64,000 nt of DNA from Tyto alba (taxonomy: Eukaryota; Chordata; Aves; Strigiformes; Tytonidae), in NCBI RefSeq assembly GCF_018691265.1, contig NW_024881296.1:11129427-11193426 (forward strand). Reading direction: 5' to 3'. A program made the position numbers and the translations under genes. Positions within the stretch are counted from its first letter, which is position 1. The number at the start of each line of letters is the position of its first letter. Under the pieces are notes generated by a model. The model was not told the DNA's origin. It saw only the letters and a program-made list of their open reading frames with translations, and did not search any database. Below, piece by piece: positions 25,401-39,212 of the stretch.

Positions 25401-28400
25401 GTGCATACAACCTTGCAGGGTACCAAGCAAAGCAGAGACTGAAGCAGCTCTGTTTGGCAAACCAGAATTAATTTGATCTCATTGCTTCTATGCATCTTCC
25501 ACAGCTGAACAGACTGATTACACTTAAATATCTTCCTTTTTAAGTGGTTCTGCTTATTCCATTTCTTTGCTGATGCCTGCTCCTCATTGATTTTACCTGG
25601 CTACAGTCACTAGGGAGCTAGATGCTTCATGGTCAGCAGCTCTGTAACAAAGATGAGGGAATTACACCTCACACTGGCAGACCCTTGGGTCTGTGTATGG
25701 CCCTGAACTACCCGGTCATGGGAGATATCACCAGCTTTTAATAGTCGTTAAGTCCAGCTTCTGTGCTTGGGCACAACAGGACAGCATGACACAGTAGTGT
25801 ACAAGAGCACAGACTGAGCTAAGGACTGCTGTTGTGACCTCCCCAGTAGCCTGGGACACTGCAGGGCTTTGCTTCATCTGCATGATATGATTTCTAATCT
25901 TACGAACAAATCCAGCCATGCTGTCCTGAAGTCCTGAAGACAAAAAAGAGCTGGAACAGGAGGGAATTGGGAAAAGGGAGGGAAAGGCAAATGAGGATGG
26001 ACCAAGTACTAGTGCTAGCAGTTGTGACAGTTCTGTGGGGCTGCTATACCTGCACACCCAGCTCTCATTATTTAACAGGTCTGGAAAGCCCCTAGATCTG
26101 TTGTTCTAGATTATTTCTCACTGGGCTACAGACAACTGCATTCACATACCTGTACTTAAACCTTTTATGTCTCACTGGCATCTGAATTCAGAGATATTTC
26201 AGCACTGAATTTACTCTTGCCTTAGTGTCTGGCTCCTAGAAAAGACAGACTACAGCATACTGGGAGAGACAATAGTTATTATCAGCCTGTTCTATACAGT
26301 GCCAGTGCTGAAATCAAGATTATTCTGGCCTCAGGGAACACAGGTTGGTGAAATTAAAGTCACATAAAGCTTTGCTATCTCTTTCTGGCTTTGTTCCTCC
26401 GTAATTCCACACAGCTGAAATGTAGTGACAGTACACTAGGCTTGGAAAAATCACAGGAGGAAGAAGAAGGTAAGGTTATGCCCAAGCATAGAGAAGTTTG
26501 AGACTCCCATCTGAACTTGTAGAACTGAGGGGAAGGCAACTGGCACCAGGGTAGTGTTTCCTTGTAACATAATGCCATCTGCTGGGACTTGCTATTAGCA
26601 GATGAGGTGGTTCAAATGAACTTGGGATAAATGAGTCCAACAGGGCTAGAAAACACACACTGCCTCACAGCCATATTAGTACAGACTGAATGTGATCATG
26701 TTTTCAATTAGCAACAATGTATGGTTTAACAGAAGCAGTTTTCAGAGATTTTTCATACCTTACTGCCTAATACATTGCCATGGAATATGAAGTGTGTATA
26801 TATCCTATGCTGTGTTCACCCTGGCTATTGCTGCTGCAAGCTTTTCCCTCTGAAGTGAAAAAACAAAGATGTTGTGTCATGACAGAGCAAATGAAACTTG
26901 CCTGGTGATTCTGCATGAAGAACTACGGATTGCCTAACGACCTGCTTCCCCAAGGACTAACAGAAGCAAAAATAGAGACCACAGCACCTGCACTCAGGAT
27001 TGTTTCTTGAATGCAAAGGCTTTCTGTTGCACAAGTACATGAATGGGCACATGGCTTGGTCATTGCTGGTGCACCCCAGAATGGGAACACTGGCACATAA
27101 ATTTGGTTCCTTCACATTCCTGCTGATGTGGGGAGAGCAGCACAGGCTCTTCAGAGCTGGCTGTCTACCTTGTCAGAGCACCTGAGATGCTCAAAAGAAC
27201 CTAGACAGTATCAGAGAGAGCATACACTACAAAGGAGCTGGCTCAAGCCACCTTTGGGTTAGCTTGCATGTTGTAACAGTAGGGACTAGTGTAAGATTTT
27301 GACTTAATTGGGGAATCCCTACACTGTTTCATACAAATTAGCATACCTGGGGGAAAAGTGTAGCTCCATTCTTGTCTCACAGGTTGGAAGTGGCATTTGC
27401 CTACTCATTTTTTATGCTGTCACTTCTTGTATTTTGCACCTGACCACATATAGTCAAAGTATTAAAGAAAAGGAATACAATTTATACTGTGAGCGTGGCT
27501 GCATTAGATTATGTAAACAGAAACTGCAAGGCTCCAGAGACCTTGTTAGGTGTGAGTCAGACGCTGGGTTCACTGCTATGTCACTTGTAAGTCAAAGACA
27601 TGTTGAACGGTGTATCTGCAATTCCTGTATCATCCCTGCAGTGGATAGAGAGTGTGGAGGATAGATTTGCCCATGAAATTGATGTTCTGACTAGCAAGTA
27701 CAATTTCCTACTTACAGTGATTCCAGAAGTGTGATCCTGGAGGCATGTTTATTTGTTATCTGGGTTTGCTGGTTGAGTTGAGACCACTTATATGATTGGG
27801 AGTATTGGGGTCTTGTCTGAGTCCAAATCCTATCCAAACATGCTACTGCCATGAAGCATGAGGACAGATGTTGAGCTGGGAATTTCCCCAAGCTGTTCCT
27901 GTGAGAGGTTTGTTCATACATATTGTGTTTAATGACAACACACTGGGAAGAAACTACCCTGAATGCAGATGTTGTCTTTTACTATTTTTAGTTCATTTGG
28001 TCCCTGGGGAGGCATGGTTTTAGGCAACCTGGATGTTTGGGTTTTTTTTTTTTTGAGTGTCCAGCTGTTTCAAGTTGGCTGACTGGTTTATACCACTATG
28101 TAGTTTGCTGCTGAGGCTTGGTTTGTGCCCCATTCCTCATGTGTGGTGCTTACACAGTGATGTATGGGCTGGAAACCTCTCTGCAATCAGCACATTATGC
28201 TGGATCTTGTTTGATAACAGCCCTTTGAGAAGATGAGCCTTAACTGTCTCACCAGCCTCTTTCCTGCTTTTGAATACATGTGTGTTGGCTCTAGACTTAA
28301 ATTCTGTTTCATGTGTTGATGTAGCAGGCACCTTTGCAAATACACATTTGAGTCCTACTTCTCTCTTTGCAGTACCTGCTGTTGTGAGGTATATAAATCT

Positions 28401-31400
28401 GACTTGAAACTGTAATGGACAGGAGATTGATGTTTTTTGAGAATGGTCCTTGGAGAAGGAATTGTCTTGCTCTGAATACCTATGCAATATGTTGTTCTTC
28501 CTATTTTGGAATATCCTTTCACATTGGTGTGCCCCATGAGATTCTTATCAGTGGTGACCTGAGCGATGCTGAGTGCCTCAGAGGCATTAACTTGATTGTT
28601 AGACAGTGACTGAATAGTCTAATATGCTCTGTAGAGGTTTCAGTCTCTTTCAAAAAACAGGGCTTTGAATCCTATTCCTGCCGTGTGATGCCAACCATAT
28701 TGAGATACACATTATATTTACAGGCACTAAGTGTTAGAAAAAATTTGTTCCAGTCCTCTAATGGATGCATGACTATTGACTGTGAAGATGACAGTTCTTT
28801 AAAAAGAAACTCGGCATGACTGTGCATCTTACTTGTTTTGAAATATCTTTGTACCTTGCAAATCCCATGGGAAGCATATGCTTTAGTGACTTGTCATGAT
28901 GAATGCTTCAGGTTGATTAGATTTGTTGTTTCAGGATGGGTAATAGGTTGCTTGATGACAGCCTCACTGAGGTTGAAATCATTAAGAAAGAATATCCTCC
29001 TCTAGGATCTTGTCTGGACCATCTACATTTCTGTGTTGTGGTTACAGTGTCCCTACCGGTGTGCGTTTGAATTTCTCCATCCTCACAAATGTTAAATTAA
29101 GAGACTGGCTGAATTTACTTATGGAGATCAGATGTTGAACTGATCCAAAATACTGTTTAACCCATAACAGCATTCAGTGTTAGAACAGAGAATGGAGACA
29201 TGACTACATCTGACTCATGAGTGAAGACTTAATGTACTTTAGAGAATTAAACTGAGATTTTTGCTCTGGAGCATTTATTCCCCAATAGTGCTGGCATCTA
29301 CCATACACATTGTTCCTGCATAGACAAATAGGTTTTGAGTATGCTAAGACACAGACAGAGCAGTTTATTTCTTTGGAATACTCCTCATTTTTTGGTGCAT
29401 GGTGAATGTATACCTTGTTTACTTCTGTTTTGTGGCCATGCAGGGACAAAGCAATTAATAAATGACATTTACTTGGCCTAACAGCTAACAATGTTAACAT
29501 ATGACAGTGTGTGAGCCTGCATTCATTAGAGTGCCAATTTGTTTAAGATTTCCAAGCTCTAGGTAAAGTTTCTGAGTCATAGCAAAAAGCCTTAAAGCTT
29601 TTTCTTTAAACAATGCTGTTTAATCCTACCGTCAATTATGGCAGGTAGCAGCAAAGAGCAGGCCCTAATATACAGGTGTTCCCCTCCAAACAAACACATT
29701 TTCCTGGTATTTGGGATCATTATTATTTTCCTTAGGTCCTTGTTAAAGGCACCTCTTCCTCACTTCATTTAGGCAGTACTAACAAGTGGTGAGATAATAC
29801 CTATCAAAGGACAGGTGGCAAAAAGTTGGTTTCTCATGCAAATTGTGTGTGGTCAGAAGTAATTGTAGAAGTTTAGGACTAAGTCATGGCTCTGAGCTAT
29901 TTCTTACTGTCCCTCAACCATTAAATCAGCAAGGATTAAGCTGAGATGTTTTACATGTCTGAAACAGTTTGTAAACAGCTAGCAAGCACTGTTGAGGGCT
30001 GAAGGCACAGAAGTTTTAAAACCCATGTAATTTTTTGATTGTAGGAACAGTTTGCTCCAATAATATGATCCTCAGAATGGCTGGCGTACCCACTCTATAA
30101 ACACCTATGAAGTTTTCTTGCATTATAAATTCATGCTTTTTGTTGCCTCAAGCTGCCGGAGTTTTGTTAGAGAGGAATAGTTTAGTCATTACTGCACACC
30201 TGCAAACATTTCAAGCTAGGTGCTCTTCCTCCTCAGAGGTCTGACCTAGAAAGGATGCTCAGATTGCACCAAACACACATGGCTTCATGCAGAACACAGC
30301 TCCTGCTGCTTCTGTTAACAACTGCTGCAAGGGTAAGGCTGCCTTCCCCCTCACACTGTAATTCAATAGCCTGTTGTCCAGAGCACTAGCAGTGGAGAAG
30401 ATCTGATTGCAGTTCTTGCCCTTGCTTGTGAGGATTCAAATCACAGCTCCTGCCTCCCAGCTATGGCTGGACCTCTAAGCTGATATATTATGAAGATAAA
30501 TCAGCTTTGTGTTCATTCTTCACCAAGGGAAAGGAGGCAACCCCTAATAGCACACATACTTGACTTGCAACAAAAGCAAGAAGGTACAGTGTTGGTGCAC
30601 CTGAGGCAGAAACTTCCTGTGGCCATGGGAAATGTGGGAGGGGATTATGGGCAGCATGTTGCATGTGGTTTAGGGAGGGTCGCTCTGGAAGTTCCAGCCA
30701 TGGGAATTATATTGGGTCTGAAATGGCAAATGTCATGCTACCTTAGCTGTACTGGGCCTGCCTGTGCTGGAAATTCTCCATGAGATCTTTTGGGGTCCTT
30801 CCTGTGATGCATTTTATACCTTCTTAGTAACAGCCATACCTGTCATTAGGAGACGGTTTCCAAAAAATACCAACCTTCAACTTTGTGATACTTTAGGTAT
30901 GATACGCAGATTGCTCAGATAAAGGGCAAGTAGTCAGCCTTAGTTAGCTGCAGTGTCTGTTACTCTTGGCATTTATTTCCTGCAGTTAACTGTTAAACAA
31001 CAGCTGTCCCACTTTAATGAGCTTTAAAAAAAAAGTACAACAGCTCATTATTTCTGTCTTTCCTAACAGGCCCATTTTAGAGGCCCTTACTTAGCAGTGC
31101 TTGTGATTCATGCCAAATGGAACTCATTTCCATGACTATTAGGATCATTTGCAGAGTGTTACGCATAACACAGCACAGGTTTGCAGTGAACCCTCTCTGA
31201 AAGCTCGTTTTTCTGCTGGCTATGGTCTGTATCACAGCAGCACTGTGACCATCTGTGGATCTCCCTGCATCTGTGTGAACAGAAGCACTGTATAAAACCG
31301 AAAAGGTTAAATGAAAAGATCTACTGCCAAGAGAAACCTCTTATGTCTTGTGAGCAGCTTTCTGCTTTTTAATGTGTTAACTCCAACTCAAAACTGCATA

Positions 31401-33129
31401 ATGGTAGGAGCCTTTGGTTTTCCCCTTATAGGACATATGTACATCCATCCCAAATAGAAAAGCCATTCCTGGTGCTTGAGGAGGGTGAGTCTGCTGGGTG
31501 AGTCGGAGAGTTGTGCTCTGAAATTTAAAAATGGCACAATCTCAAGTTTAATTCTCCAAATACATGTAGCTGTTTTCAAGGCAGGACAAAGAATATACAT
31601 AGAAAGAAGAGCATTCGGGACTTCTAGGCCTCCCTCTTAGGATAGCAAAGAGGGCATTCAGCTCGGTGTAGATTCTTGCATAGAGCAGAGCTGCCATTGA
31701 GACTCTTACCCTGTAACTGTCCCCAGACAGCAGGGGTGAATGTGAAAGAAAGGTTGTACCTAATAAGTAGTGATGTGTGAGGATTCCTCGTTTTTGCAAA
31801 TTCTTTGGTTTGAGGCATGCACTGTGCAGACTTCAACTTCACCTAGAGGCAAGGCGCTCTGTGCATTTATATGACAAGCAAAGCCAGGATTGCAAGTCAA
31901 CACAGACAGCAATAAGGAGGTGATTAACATCATTAAAGGGGTTTACAAACTCAGGCTGAACTTTCTGCAATTACTTAATGAAACAAATTCACTCTAGTTT
32001 CTATTAAATCTTTCAGAGTGCCTCAATCAAGGCTCTGAGGAATGTGAATAAACAGGGATTAGTTCGGTCACTGTTGTGGTAAAAGAAGGGGTAGTGAGCT
32101 CTGACCCTGCACGTGTGAATTACAGGGATTTACTTTTAATCCTGCAAAGCAGAAGGATGCCCAAGACAAGCTGTTGAGTTCTCTTCCAGACTTACTATGG
32201 TGTTATCCCCCATGGCATCAGGACTGAATACAGGGCAGAGATTCTAAGTGTAAACGACATATGATGTTATCTTGGCCAACAAAGGACCTTTCCCTTCAGT
32301 GTTTTTCCTGTGCTTTGTTTACCTTTTGCTGTGTATCTCCAGAGCTTCCTGCTTGTTGTAACAGCCCTTACCAAAGCCAGTTTTTCATTACATGCTTTCC
32401 CATAGACTATCTGTTGCCTAGAAGAATAGTCTGAGAAAGTCAGGGGACTGAAAAGAGATCTAAAATTAAATCCCTGCAGAGAAACTGCCTTTGTTCTTTC
32501 CCAGAGAAATTAAATAGGAATATATCCTTGCCAGAAGCAAAGGAACCTGTCCCATAGAGAAATGACACTGCTGCTGTCCCTCACCAAGGGAACACAAGGG
32601 CCGAATGCTGCTCTAGACTGTGAGAGACTCTGGTATGAAAAGCAAAGTGACCGTGCCATGCTCTCTGCTTCCTTGCTGGGCACTCAAGGGAGCTCAAGAG
32701 CCGAGTGGCCATTACCCTTATCCTCAGGACATCAATCAGAAAGCACTGCTTCCATTTTGAAGCTCAGGTTTATTTAGGTTTTTCCTTTCTTTACATTTCT
32801 AATTCAGATCCCAAGCTTTTCCATAGCATGAGTTTCTTTGTTATAGTGATGTGCATACCCAGGCTGGTAGACTGCACAGGCCACTCTTCTGCATATCAAA
32901 TAACCATGCTGTGAGAACTGTTAATTTTCCACACAATGTTCCTCCTAAAACAGCCATTTTTCAACAGCTTGGCAGGGAGTGAGGCCAGCCCATTTTTTCC
33001 TCTGGCTCCTCCTCTCAGAAGACCCAAGGTTTTTGACAGAAAATAACTGAGAAGCCAAAAGCAGCATCCCGCCTTCTCCCTCCCAGAGCTCTGTAACTGA
33101 AAAGCACCGGCGTACAACACGGACACAGA
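22489..33129. other. Non-coding stretch with a GT microsatellite
   Basis: Over 10 kb with no recognisable gene. Open frames reach about 118 codons (27308-27664 plus), within chance for the window, and lack coding character or paired splice sites. A GT repeat lies at 23621-23649 and a T-run at about 28042-28054. A phrase near 23023-23055 resembles an old dispersed repeat but is too short to assign. Confidence 0.55.
23621..23649. repeat. (GT)n microsatellite
   Basis: About fourteen TG/GT units, nearly perfect. Confidence 0.95.
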
Positions 33130-33480
33130 CACTAGGCTTGTCTGCTGCCATTTCAGTGCCCGTGCGCAGGGCAACGCCGAGGTGGGCCGCATGCCAGGCC
33201 GCGGCTGCCAGCCGTGCAGGGAGGTGGGGGGGCTGCCCCCCAGCCCGCCTCACCCCGGCACGGCCACAGAATCTTCCAGATCCTGGTGCGGGGCAGTGCA
33301 GGCACTGGTCTGCTCCATGTGCCGGTATTGGGGAGCAGAGCCGGGCAGGGCCTGGCTCCTGTCAGTGGTTTTTGCCTGGACCATGTAGCAGGGGGAGCAG
33401 ACAGGAGCATGCTGCCTCAAATGGACTTCCAGCTGCTCCTGGCAGCACAGCATGCAGGTGCGTGGGCACTAGTGGGGCTG
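33130..33480. other. Small GC- and CpG-rich island
   Basis: A roughly 350-bp patch rich in CpG (GCGCAGGGCAACGCCG; GGCCGCGGCTGCC) lies within AT-rich DNA. Several overlapping open frames appear on both strands because stops are rare, and none looks like a known protein. It may be a distal promoter or enhancer, or a decayed insertion. No TATA box or splice pair was found that would define a transcript. Confidence 0.35.
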
Positions 33481-36400
33481 GGGCTTTTAATTGCTCACTT
33501 GGGGCATTGGCGGTTTGTGCTCATTTTGCACAGCTGTGAGTAATCAGGTGTACCCTAGGAGAGAGGTTTCTTGCCTCCTAAATCTGTGGGTTTAAAATTC
33601 TGGGTGTGTTTGCTGTGGAAGGGCTGATGTGCTGGAAGATCACTCAGGGCAGAAGATACTTTTAGGGGTACTGCAGACTTCCATGAGTCTAAATTGCACT
33701 AATCTGTGCAGGAAATGAGTATTGCTTTAACTAAAAATATTGAATCTTCTTGAACTGGTCTGGGTAGGCTTCTCATATTAAAGTCCAGTAGCTAAGTTGA
33801 CTTCTGATATCACTGACTTTGCTTCCTTCATTTTGCCAATACAGGGGTTTTCAGTTGGGTAGAACCAATTTAGCACTGCTATTTTAGAGGCAAGAAATTG
33901 GATTGGTCTTTGTGTTTGAATCAGTAACTTATCTCTGCACAAGAATAAGTCTAGCTCTCTATTGCAAAACTTCAGCTTGGTGCCTGTAATAATTTCCTCT
34001 GTTCACAATGGTTATGGACTCAGTGGAGTAGCAGTTCTGAAAAACGTGCAAGTCTGAGAGGTGTCTCCAGGTAAGGGCTTGCGTGGCTCTCTGCAGAGGT
34101 AGTACTGGGATCCAGTAGGACTGATTTGGTCAGTGCCTAAACTGTAGGTTTTGGTCCTAGCTTGGTAATACTGTAAGTGATTTGAAATTCTTTTGTCATT
34201 GTCCAGAATCAACATCACCTGGCCTTTTGCCCTTCTGGTTGTTTCAGAAGCATTAGGAATATATTGCCGATGTCCAGGAAGCAGTGCATTTCAAATGAAA
34301 ACAAAATAAGGTTGTGTGTCCTGTCCAGTTTCCCCCTCCACACCCAAGTTTCTAGATAATGTTTGACAAATTATGTAGGAGAACTAGGTGTCTCTGTGAA
34401 TCTGAAGTAAAGAGTTGGGCATATAAGTTATGTTCCCTGCAACTATACCAATGTGGTTGCTTTCATAGTAGTAGAAGTCACCTTCCTGGAAACTCACCTT
34501 GTGATAAGAATGTGCCTGCCATGCAGTGGAGATACTCTCAGGTGGTACAAAACTGGAAAATCCCATTTTTTTCTTACTTGGTTTTATTGCTTTACTTCTG
34601 GAGTGTTCTGCTACCTCTGATTCCACGTTAGTTGTCTGCTGCCCTTACTGATTGTTACACATTAGAAATTAAGGGAGAACCTTAATTCACCCGTATAAGG
34701 CCAGGCTGCAGTGCAAATTAAAAGTTGCTGTGTTTTGCACAATGTTTAGAGAACTCGTTGAGAAACTGTGAGACCTGGATATTAGCTTTTGTTTCAAACA
34801 GGATCATAATTCCATTATTTCAGGCTGTTAATTTGTGAGAGTGGCTCTTCTTCTAGAGATATTTTTTTCTTTAAATGGGTTTGAAAAAAAAAAATGAACT
34901 TATAAAACCCTTTCGTGAAGACAGGGAAAAGCCCAGAGACTGATGTCACATTGACTTCCTTCCAGCTTTTTTCTTTTCCAGGCACATCCTGCCTGGTAGT
35001 CTTCTATAGCATGGTAAATGTGATCAGAAAATGTCTTGAGCCAGAACAGGCCTTCATTGCCTTACTGCTACCTCCCCTTATCTTGGGAGCTAAAAGGAGT
35101 AAAACTTGGAGGGAGAGCATGTATGAAGACTGTTTCTTTTTGATATTGGCCCTAGCTGTTACGGGAGGCCTGTGGAGGTGTGCTGACAGGTGAGCTGCTC
35201 AGTGTAACAGCCAAAAAGTATTGTACAATGCTGACAGGTAGATTTTTTTTTTTACTTAAGCTTGGACATCACATATGATGATGCAATATGAAAATACAGG
35301 GTGCCAGGCTTTGTTGTAACATTATCCTTCTCAAATTGACAGGTTTCTCTATGTCAAATTCCCCATAATTTCCCACTGTTTTTCTAGGGATGGGGAAACA
35401 TGTTGGAGCAGGATAATCAAAAAAATGTGTTTGGAAACTAAAAGTGTCTTAGCAGATCTTGTGGGATTTGAATTGAAGCTCTGATGAGGAGGGGAGGTAG
35501 TCATTCTCTCCCACGGAGAAAAGCAAAAGACCTGTTAAAAGCTATATGACACATTAGGTGATTTATACTTCATGTATTTATTCACTTTGTACCTTTTTTG
35601 CTCATCACCCACGATGCTGCTGGTGCAAAGTCATTCTGGTTAGCTGTAGGTTTGCTCCTGCTGGGTACAGCAGTAAATTTGAGGAAGAGAGCTTTACTAG
35701 CTATGTATAAGCTGGCAGAAAATTGGTACCTCTTGCTATGGGAAGATCAGGAGAGATTGAAATGAGATGAACCCCTTCATCTAGTTTCAGGGAAAAGCAA
35801 AGTATGTAAGAATATCTTTGTGCCACCTGGGAGTACTTTAGCATCCTAGACTGTTCCGTTTGTACTGGACGTGACATCTTGGTAATTCTTATATGCACTA
35901 CTGCTACAACAAAGTTCTTTCTTTTTCTGATGGTACTGTTTTACAATTCCTTTTAGAAACATTTCTTTTTATTATTTGAAAGAGACGACCTCTTGAAGTA
36001 TTCTTGAGAGAGCTGAAACAAGCAGTAAAAGCTTGCTCTCCGCTTCCATCTGTCGAGTTACGGTTAGATCTCTAATGACCGGTACCATGAGATTTAGTCA
36101 TTTTTGTTTGGGTTCTGATCTCATGCTTTTTACGACCTACTGTAGCCTGGAACTGGCACAGATATATAAATTAAAGGATGTGCTATGAATTTATTCAGAC
36201 TTTTGTCACCAAGTACTCCTGTGATGGCAAACCAGCCTACAAATTCCTGATGTCAGCTGTTGCTCTTTTGAGCTATGACAGTACTGATCTTTGGCAATCT
36301 CTCAAGTGTTTTTATTCAGAGCAAACAGTTCCTAATCTAGCAGGGTGGAATATAGTCTCACTGAGGCTTGGAGTTACTGTGCACGTTGTCTAGGTCATTT

Positions 36401-38755
36401 GGGCAACTGGGACTTGTTTTTGAATGACTGATGCTCCAGAGATCTTTGGCTTGACCTCAGAGCTAAGCTAAAGTGTTAAAATGGTTACTTTTAGTAATAA
36501 GTTACTAGCCACGAGATCAGATTGGCCTACTTACAGGCACAATGTCTGTGAAGTCAGGAAGCCTATATATAGTTCTGAGGAAAGATGTCTCTAAGAGACA
36601 AATAGATATTAAGTTTATGTGGAGTATACCTCTTGTTTCAGGCTACACTACCAGACACCACTGCTGCAGGAGGACAGGGTTCTGCCTCTGGAGGGGACCG
36701 TTACTGACTTGCACTTGTCTTCCGGCCCCTGCCTCTCAGGAAATGTGCTTAATGGGGCTCAGATCACTTAACACTACAAACTAATAATCTGGCCATTGGC
36801 CAGTCTGCAACTGGTGTCTCATGTGGCCCTTTGTCACAATATGTGGTTACTCTTAAGCACCCATCCAGAATTGCACTGTGATACCTGACTCTGTCAAGTG
36901 AAACCTTTCTGGTCCTTGCAGAGAATTTCCTTTGCTGCTTGTAAACGTTTATAGGTCCTGTGGAAACACTAATTGATGTTAGGCCTAATCTGCATACTTC
37001 TTTCCTCAGGTCTTGGCTTTGTTAGAGAATTTGCTTTATGCTGAAGGAGACTTTTGTGTACAACAGGTGCACAGTATCAGATGGGAAGAAGACCAAGAGT
37101 GATCACTTGGGCAGTATCTTTATATTAATGCTTCTCACTTCCAGATGGGAGCTCCTGATTCTCTCATTAATTCATTTGCTATTAATATCATTCCTGTTCA
37201 GTTCCTGTATGCATTCCAGAAGCCATAATGATAGTAAACCCCTCCTCCACATTATTCATCTAAACAAATGCAAAACAGGCTAATAAAACTTGATGGAATT
37301 GCAAATAAGCACTTTTGTAGGGTATATAAATAAAACTTGTGAGAACTGATTTTTCTGTTTTTTCTTTATAAGAATGGCAACAGAACAAGTTCCATCTTGT
37401 TTGAACTTCTAGTCCTGGCATTTATTATTAATGTGATGTAATCTGGCCACAGTGTGCCAAAGGCAGAAATATGCATTCCTGACAATATAGACTTTAAGAA
37501 CCAAAGATCATGATTTTACTATTTTGTTCCTTTTTATGTTTTATTTTTAGATTTTTCCAATATATTTTTTTACCCTAGGTTCACCGGAAAACCAGGCCAT
37601 TTAAAAATGTCTTCCTGTAAAGTATACCTTTTAGTGACTGTTCTGATCCTTTCATTTAACTATTTAAGGGTAAATAAGGCAATATCTTCAAATTGTTTGA
37701 TCCTTATCAAAATTTTAAGTCTCTACTTCATCTTTTGTTGTATTGCAGATATGGTTGTAGTCAAAATAGAAGACTAAGTGCCTTTCGTAGCCTGTTTCTT
37801 ACTTGGCTTATTCTATCCAGTGTTTTTAGTTCAAGAGCTTTCAGGAAACTTAGAGAAGGCTTAGGACTCCAGGTATGTTGGGACTCAAACCTAATGGCAG
37901 AGCGAATACCTGAAGTGTTTGCTGGAGCCTGCCAAAACAACATTACCAGGGTTGGAGTGGCTGCTGTCAGTTCATTACGCTAAATGTTACTGCTCCTGTT
38001 CTGTAGTTGTGGGGCCCCATCTTGCAGTGTTTAGTCTCATTGCTGCTGCTCCTGCTATCAGGCTCCCAGCATGGGAAGTCACCGAGAGGAAGGTTTGAAG
38101 AAACCTCTGTCCTCCTAAAACTTGCTGGAAGATCAGGCAGACTGGGGCTAGGAATTCTAATGAGTCAATTTTTCCTCTAAGCTCATTATTTTCTTCCACT
38201 TTCCTGTTTATGCTTGCCCACCATACCCTTTGCACTTACAGTGCAGTTTAGGATTCAGCTTATTTTCTTGGATTGCTCTCTCACTGGAGTACAGTATGTT
38301 TGTCGCCCTATAACATACAGGTTTTTTACTTGTCCTCTGGGTGTGTCTTTCCTCAAGTCACCACAAAGGAGGCATGTCAAGCAGCCCCCTCTATCGTATA
38401 CATAGAAAACATGGTGGAGGCATTAATTCTGACAAGGCACTGTAACAGCAGAAAATGTGGGACCTGGAGATAACTTTCACCCTTCAGTGTGGAAACTGAC
38501 TCCTGCTGCATAGTCTTAGGTCAGCGTATAGACCAGTTTTGGGGTACAGGCTTTTCTCTTTTGCACCATTTCCTTGCAAACACTGAAATACAGATCTAAT
38601 CGGGTCAGGTTGCAGCACGTGGCTGTTCTGGGGGTTCCACGACATGGCTCAATAAATTGTATTGATTTAGAACCACCTTTTTCTCCAAGTCAGGTGATTA
38701 TGAAAATTACGTTTTTAAGAGATGGTTCTGCTGAAGGCTTGATATTTAAAACTAA
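33481..38755. other. Non-coding stretch, nothing recognised
   Basis: AT-rich unique-looking sequence with short T- and A-runs (for example near 34887 and 35240). No exon pair, LTR or CR1 signature was seen on either strand. Confidence 0.55.
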
Positions 38756-39157
38756 AGCTAGGGTCTTGTGACGGTCCGATGAACACACAGTTGGTATTTC
38801 CAACATCCGATGAAGAACTTTGGCGGCGGAGGCGGCAGCCTGCAGCCTGGGCTGCGCGGCCGCGCCCTTGTGAGGCTGGGCTGCCTGTCGTGACTGACAC
38901 CTCAAACAGCCAATCGAGCAGCCGCTGCCACCACGCATGCGCCGAGAGGAAAGGTCAGCCACCGGTCACATCCTCGGAGGGGATTGGGGGGGGAAATAAC
39001 TGCCTGTTTCCAGAAAACTCTGAGGATACAAACTGCGCATGCGCTAAAGCCAAGCGCCCTTTTGAAGCACAGGGTGTTTAATTAGCCTAATGATTTTGAG
39101 CACCTGCCGAGAGGAGGGGCAAGGCACTATAAAAGGTTGCGTAACCGAAGCCCTGCG
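38756..39157 (+). promoter_or_regulatory. Promoter-like CpG region with CCAAT, NRF1-type sites and TATA
   Basis: A GC- and CpG-rich stretch includes GGCGGCGGAGGCGGC and a CCAAT box at 38910-38914. It also has CGCATGCGC at 38934-38942, an inverted CCAAT at 38983-38987 and TGCGCATGCGC at 39034-39044; both palindromes match the core of the NRF1 site. TATAAAAG follows at 39128-39135. A plus-strand start would fall near 39158, and a splice donor follows at 39212. The upstream half could also fire to the left as a bidirectional promoter. No transcript evidence is available here. Confidence 0.6.
39128..39135 (+). promoter_or_regulatory. TATA box
   Basis: TATAAAAG in a G-rich surround, about 30 bases before the predicted start near 39158. 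Confidence 0.6.
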
Positions 39158-39212
39158 TGGTGCTCCCTCCTGGATTCGGACCCCGGGAAGCACTACAGTG
39201 GAACCAGGGCTG
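39158..39212 (+). other. Predicted non-coding first exon
   Basis: It runs from the start predicted by the TATA box to a good donor (CAGGGCTG then GTGAGAGC). It has no ATG. The intron begins with a pyrimidine-rich run (CTCTCTCCCTCACTCTGTCG). Confidence 0.35.

Noticed and set aside
27308..27664. 118-codon plus-strand open frame
   Set aside because: No homology, no flanking splice signals, chance length.
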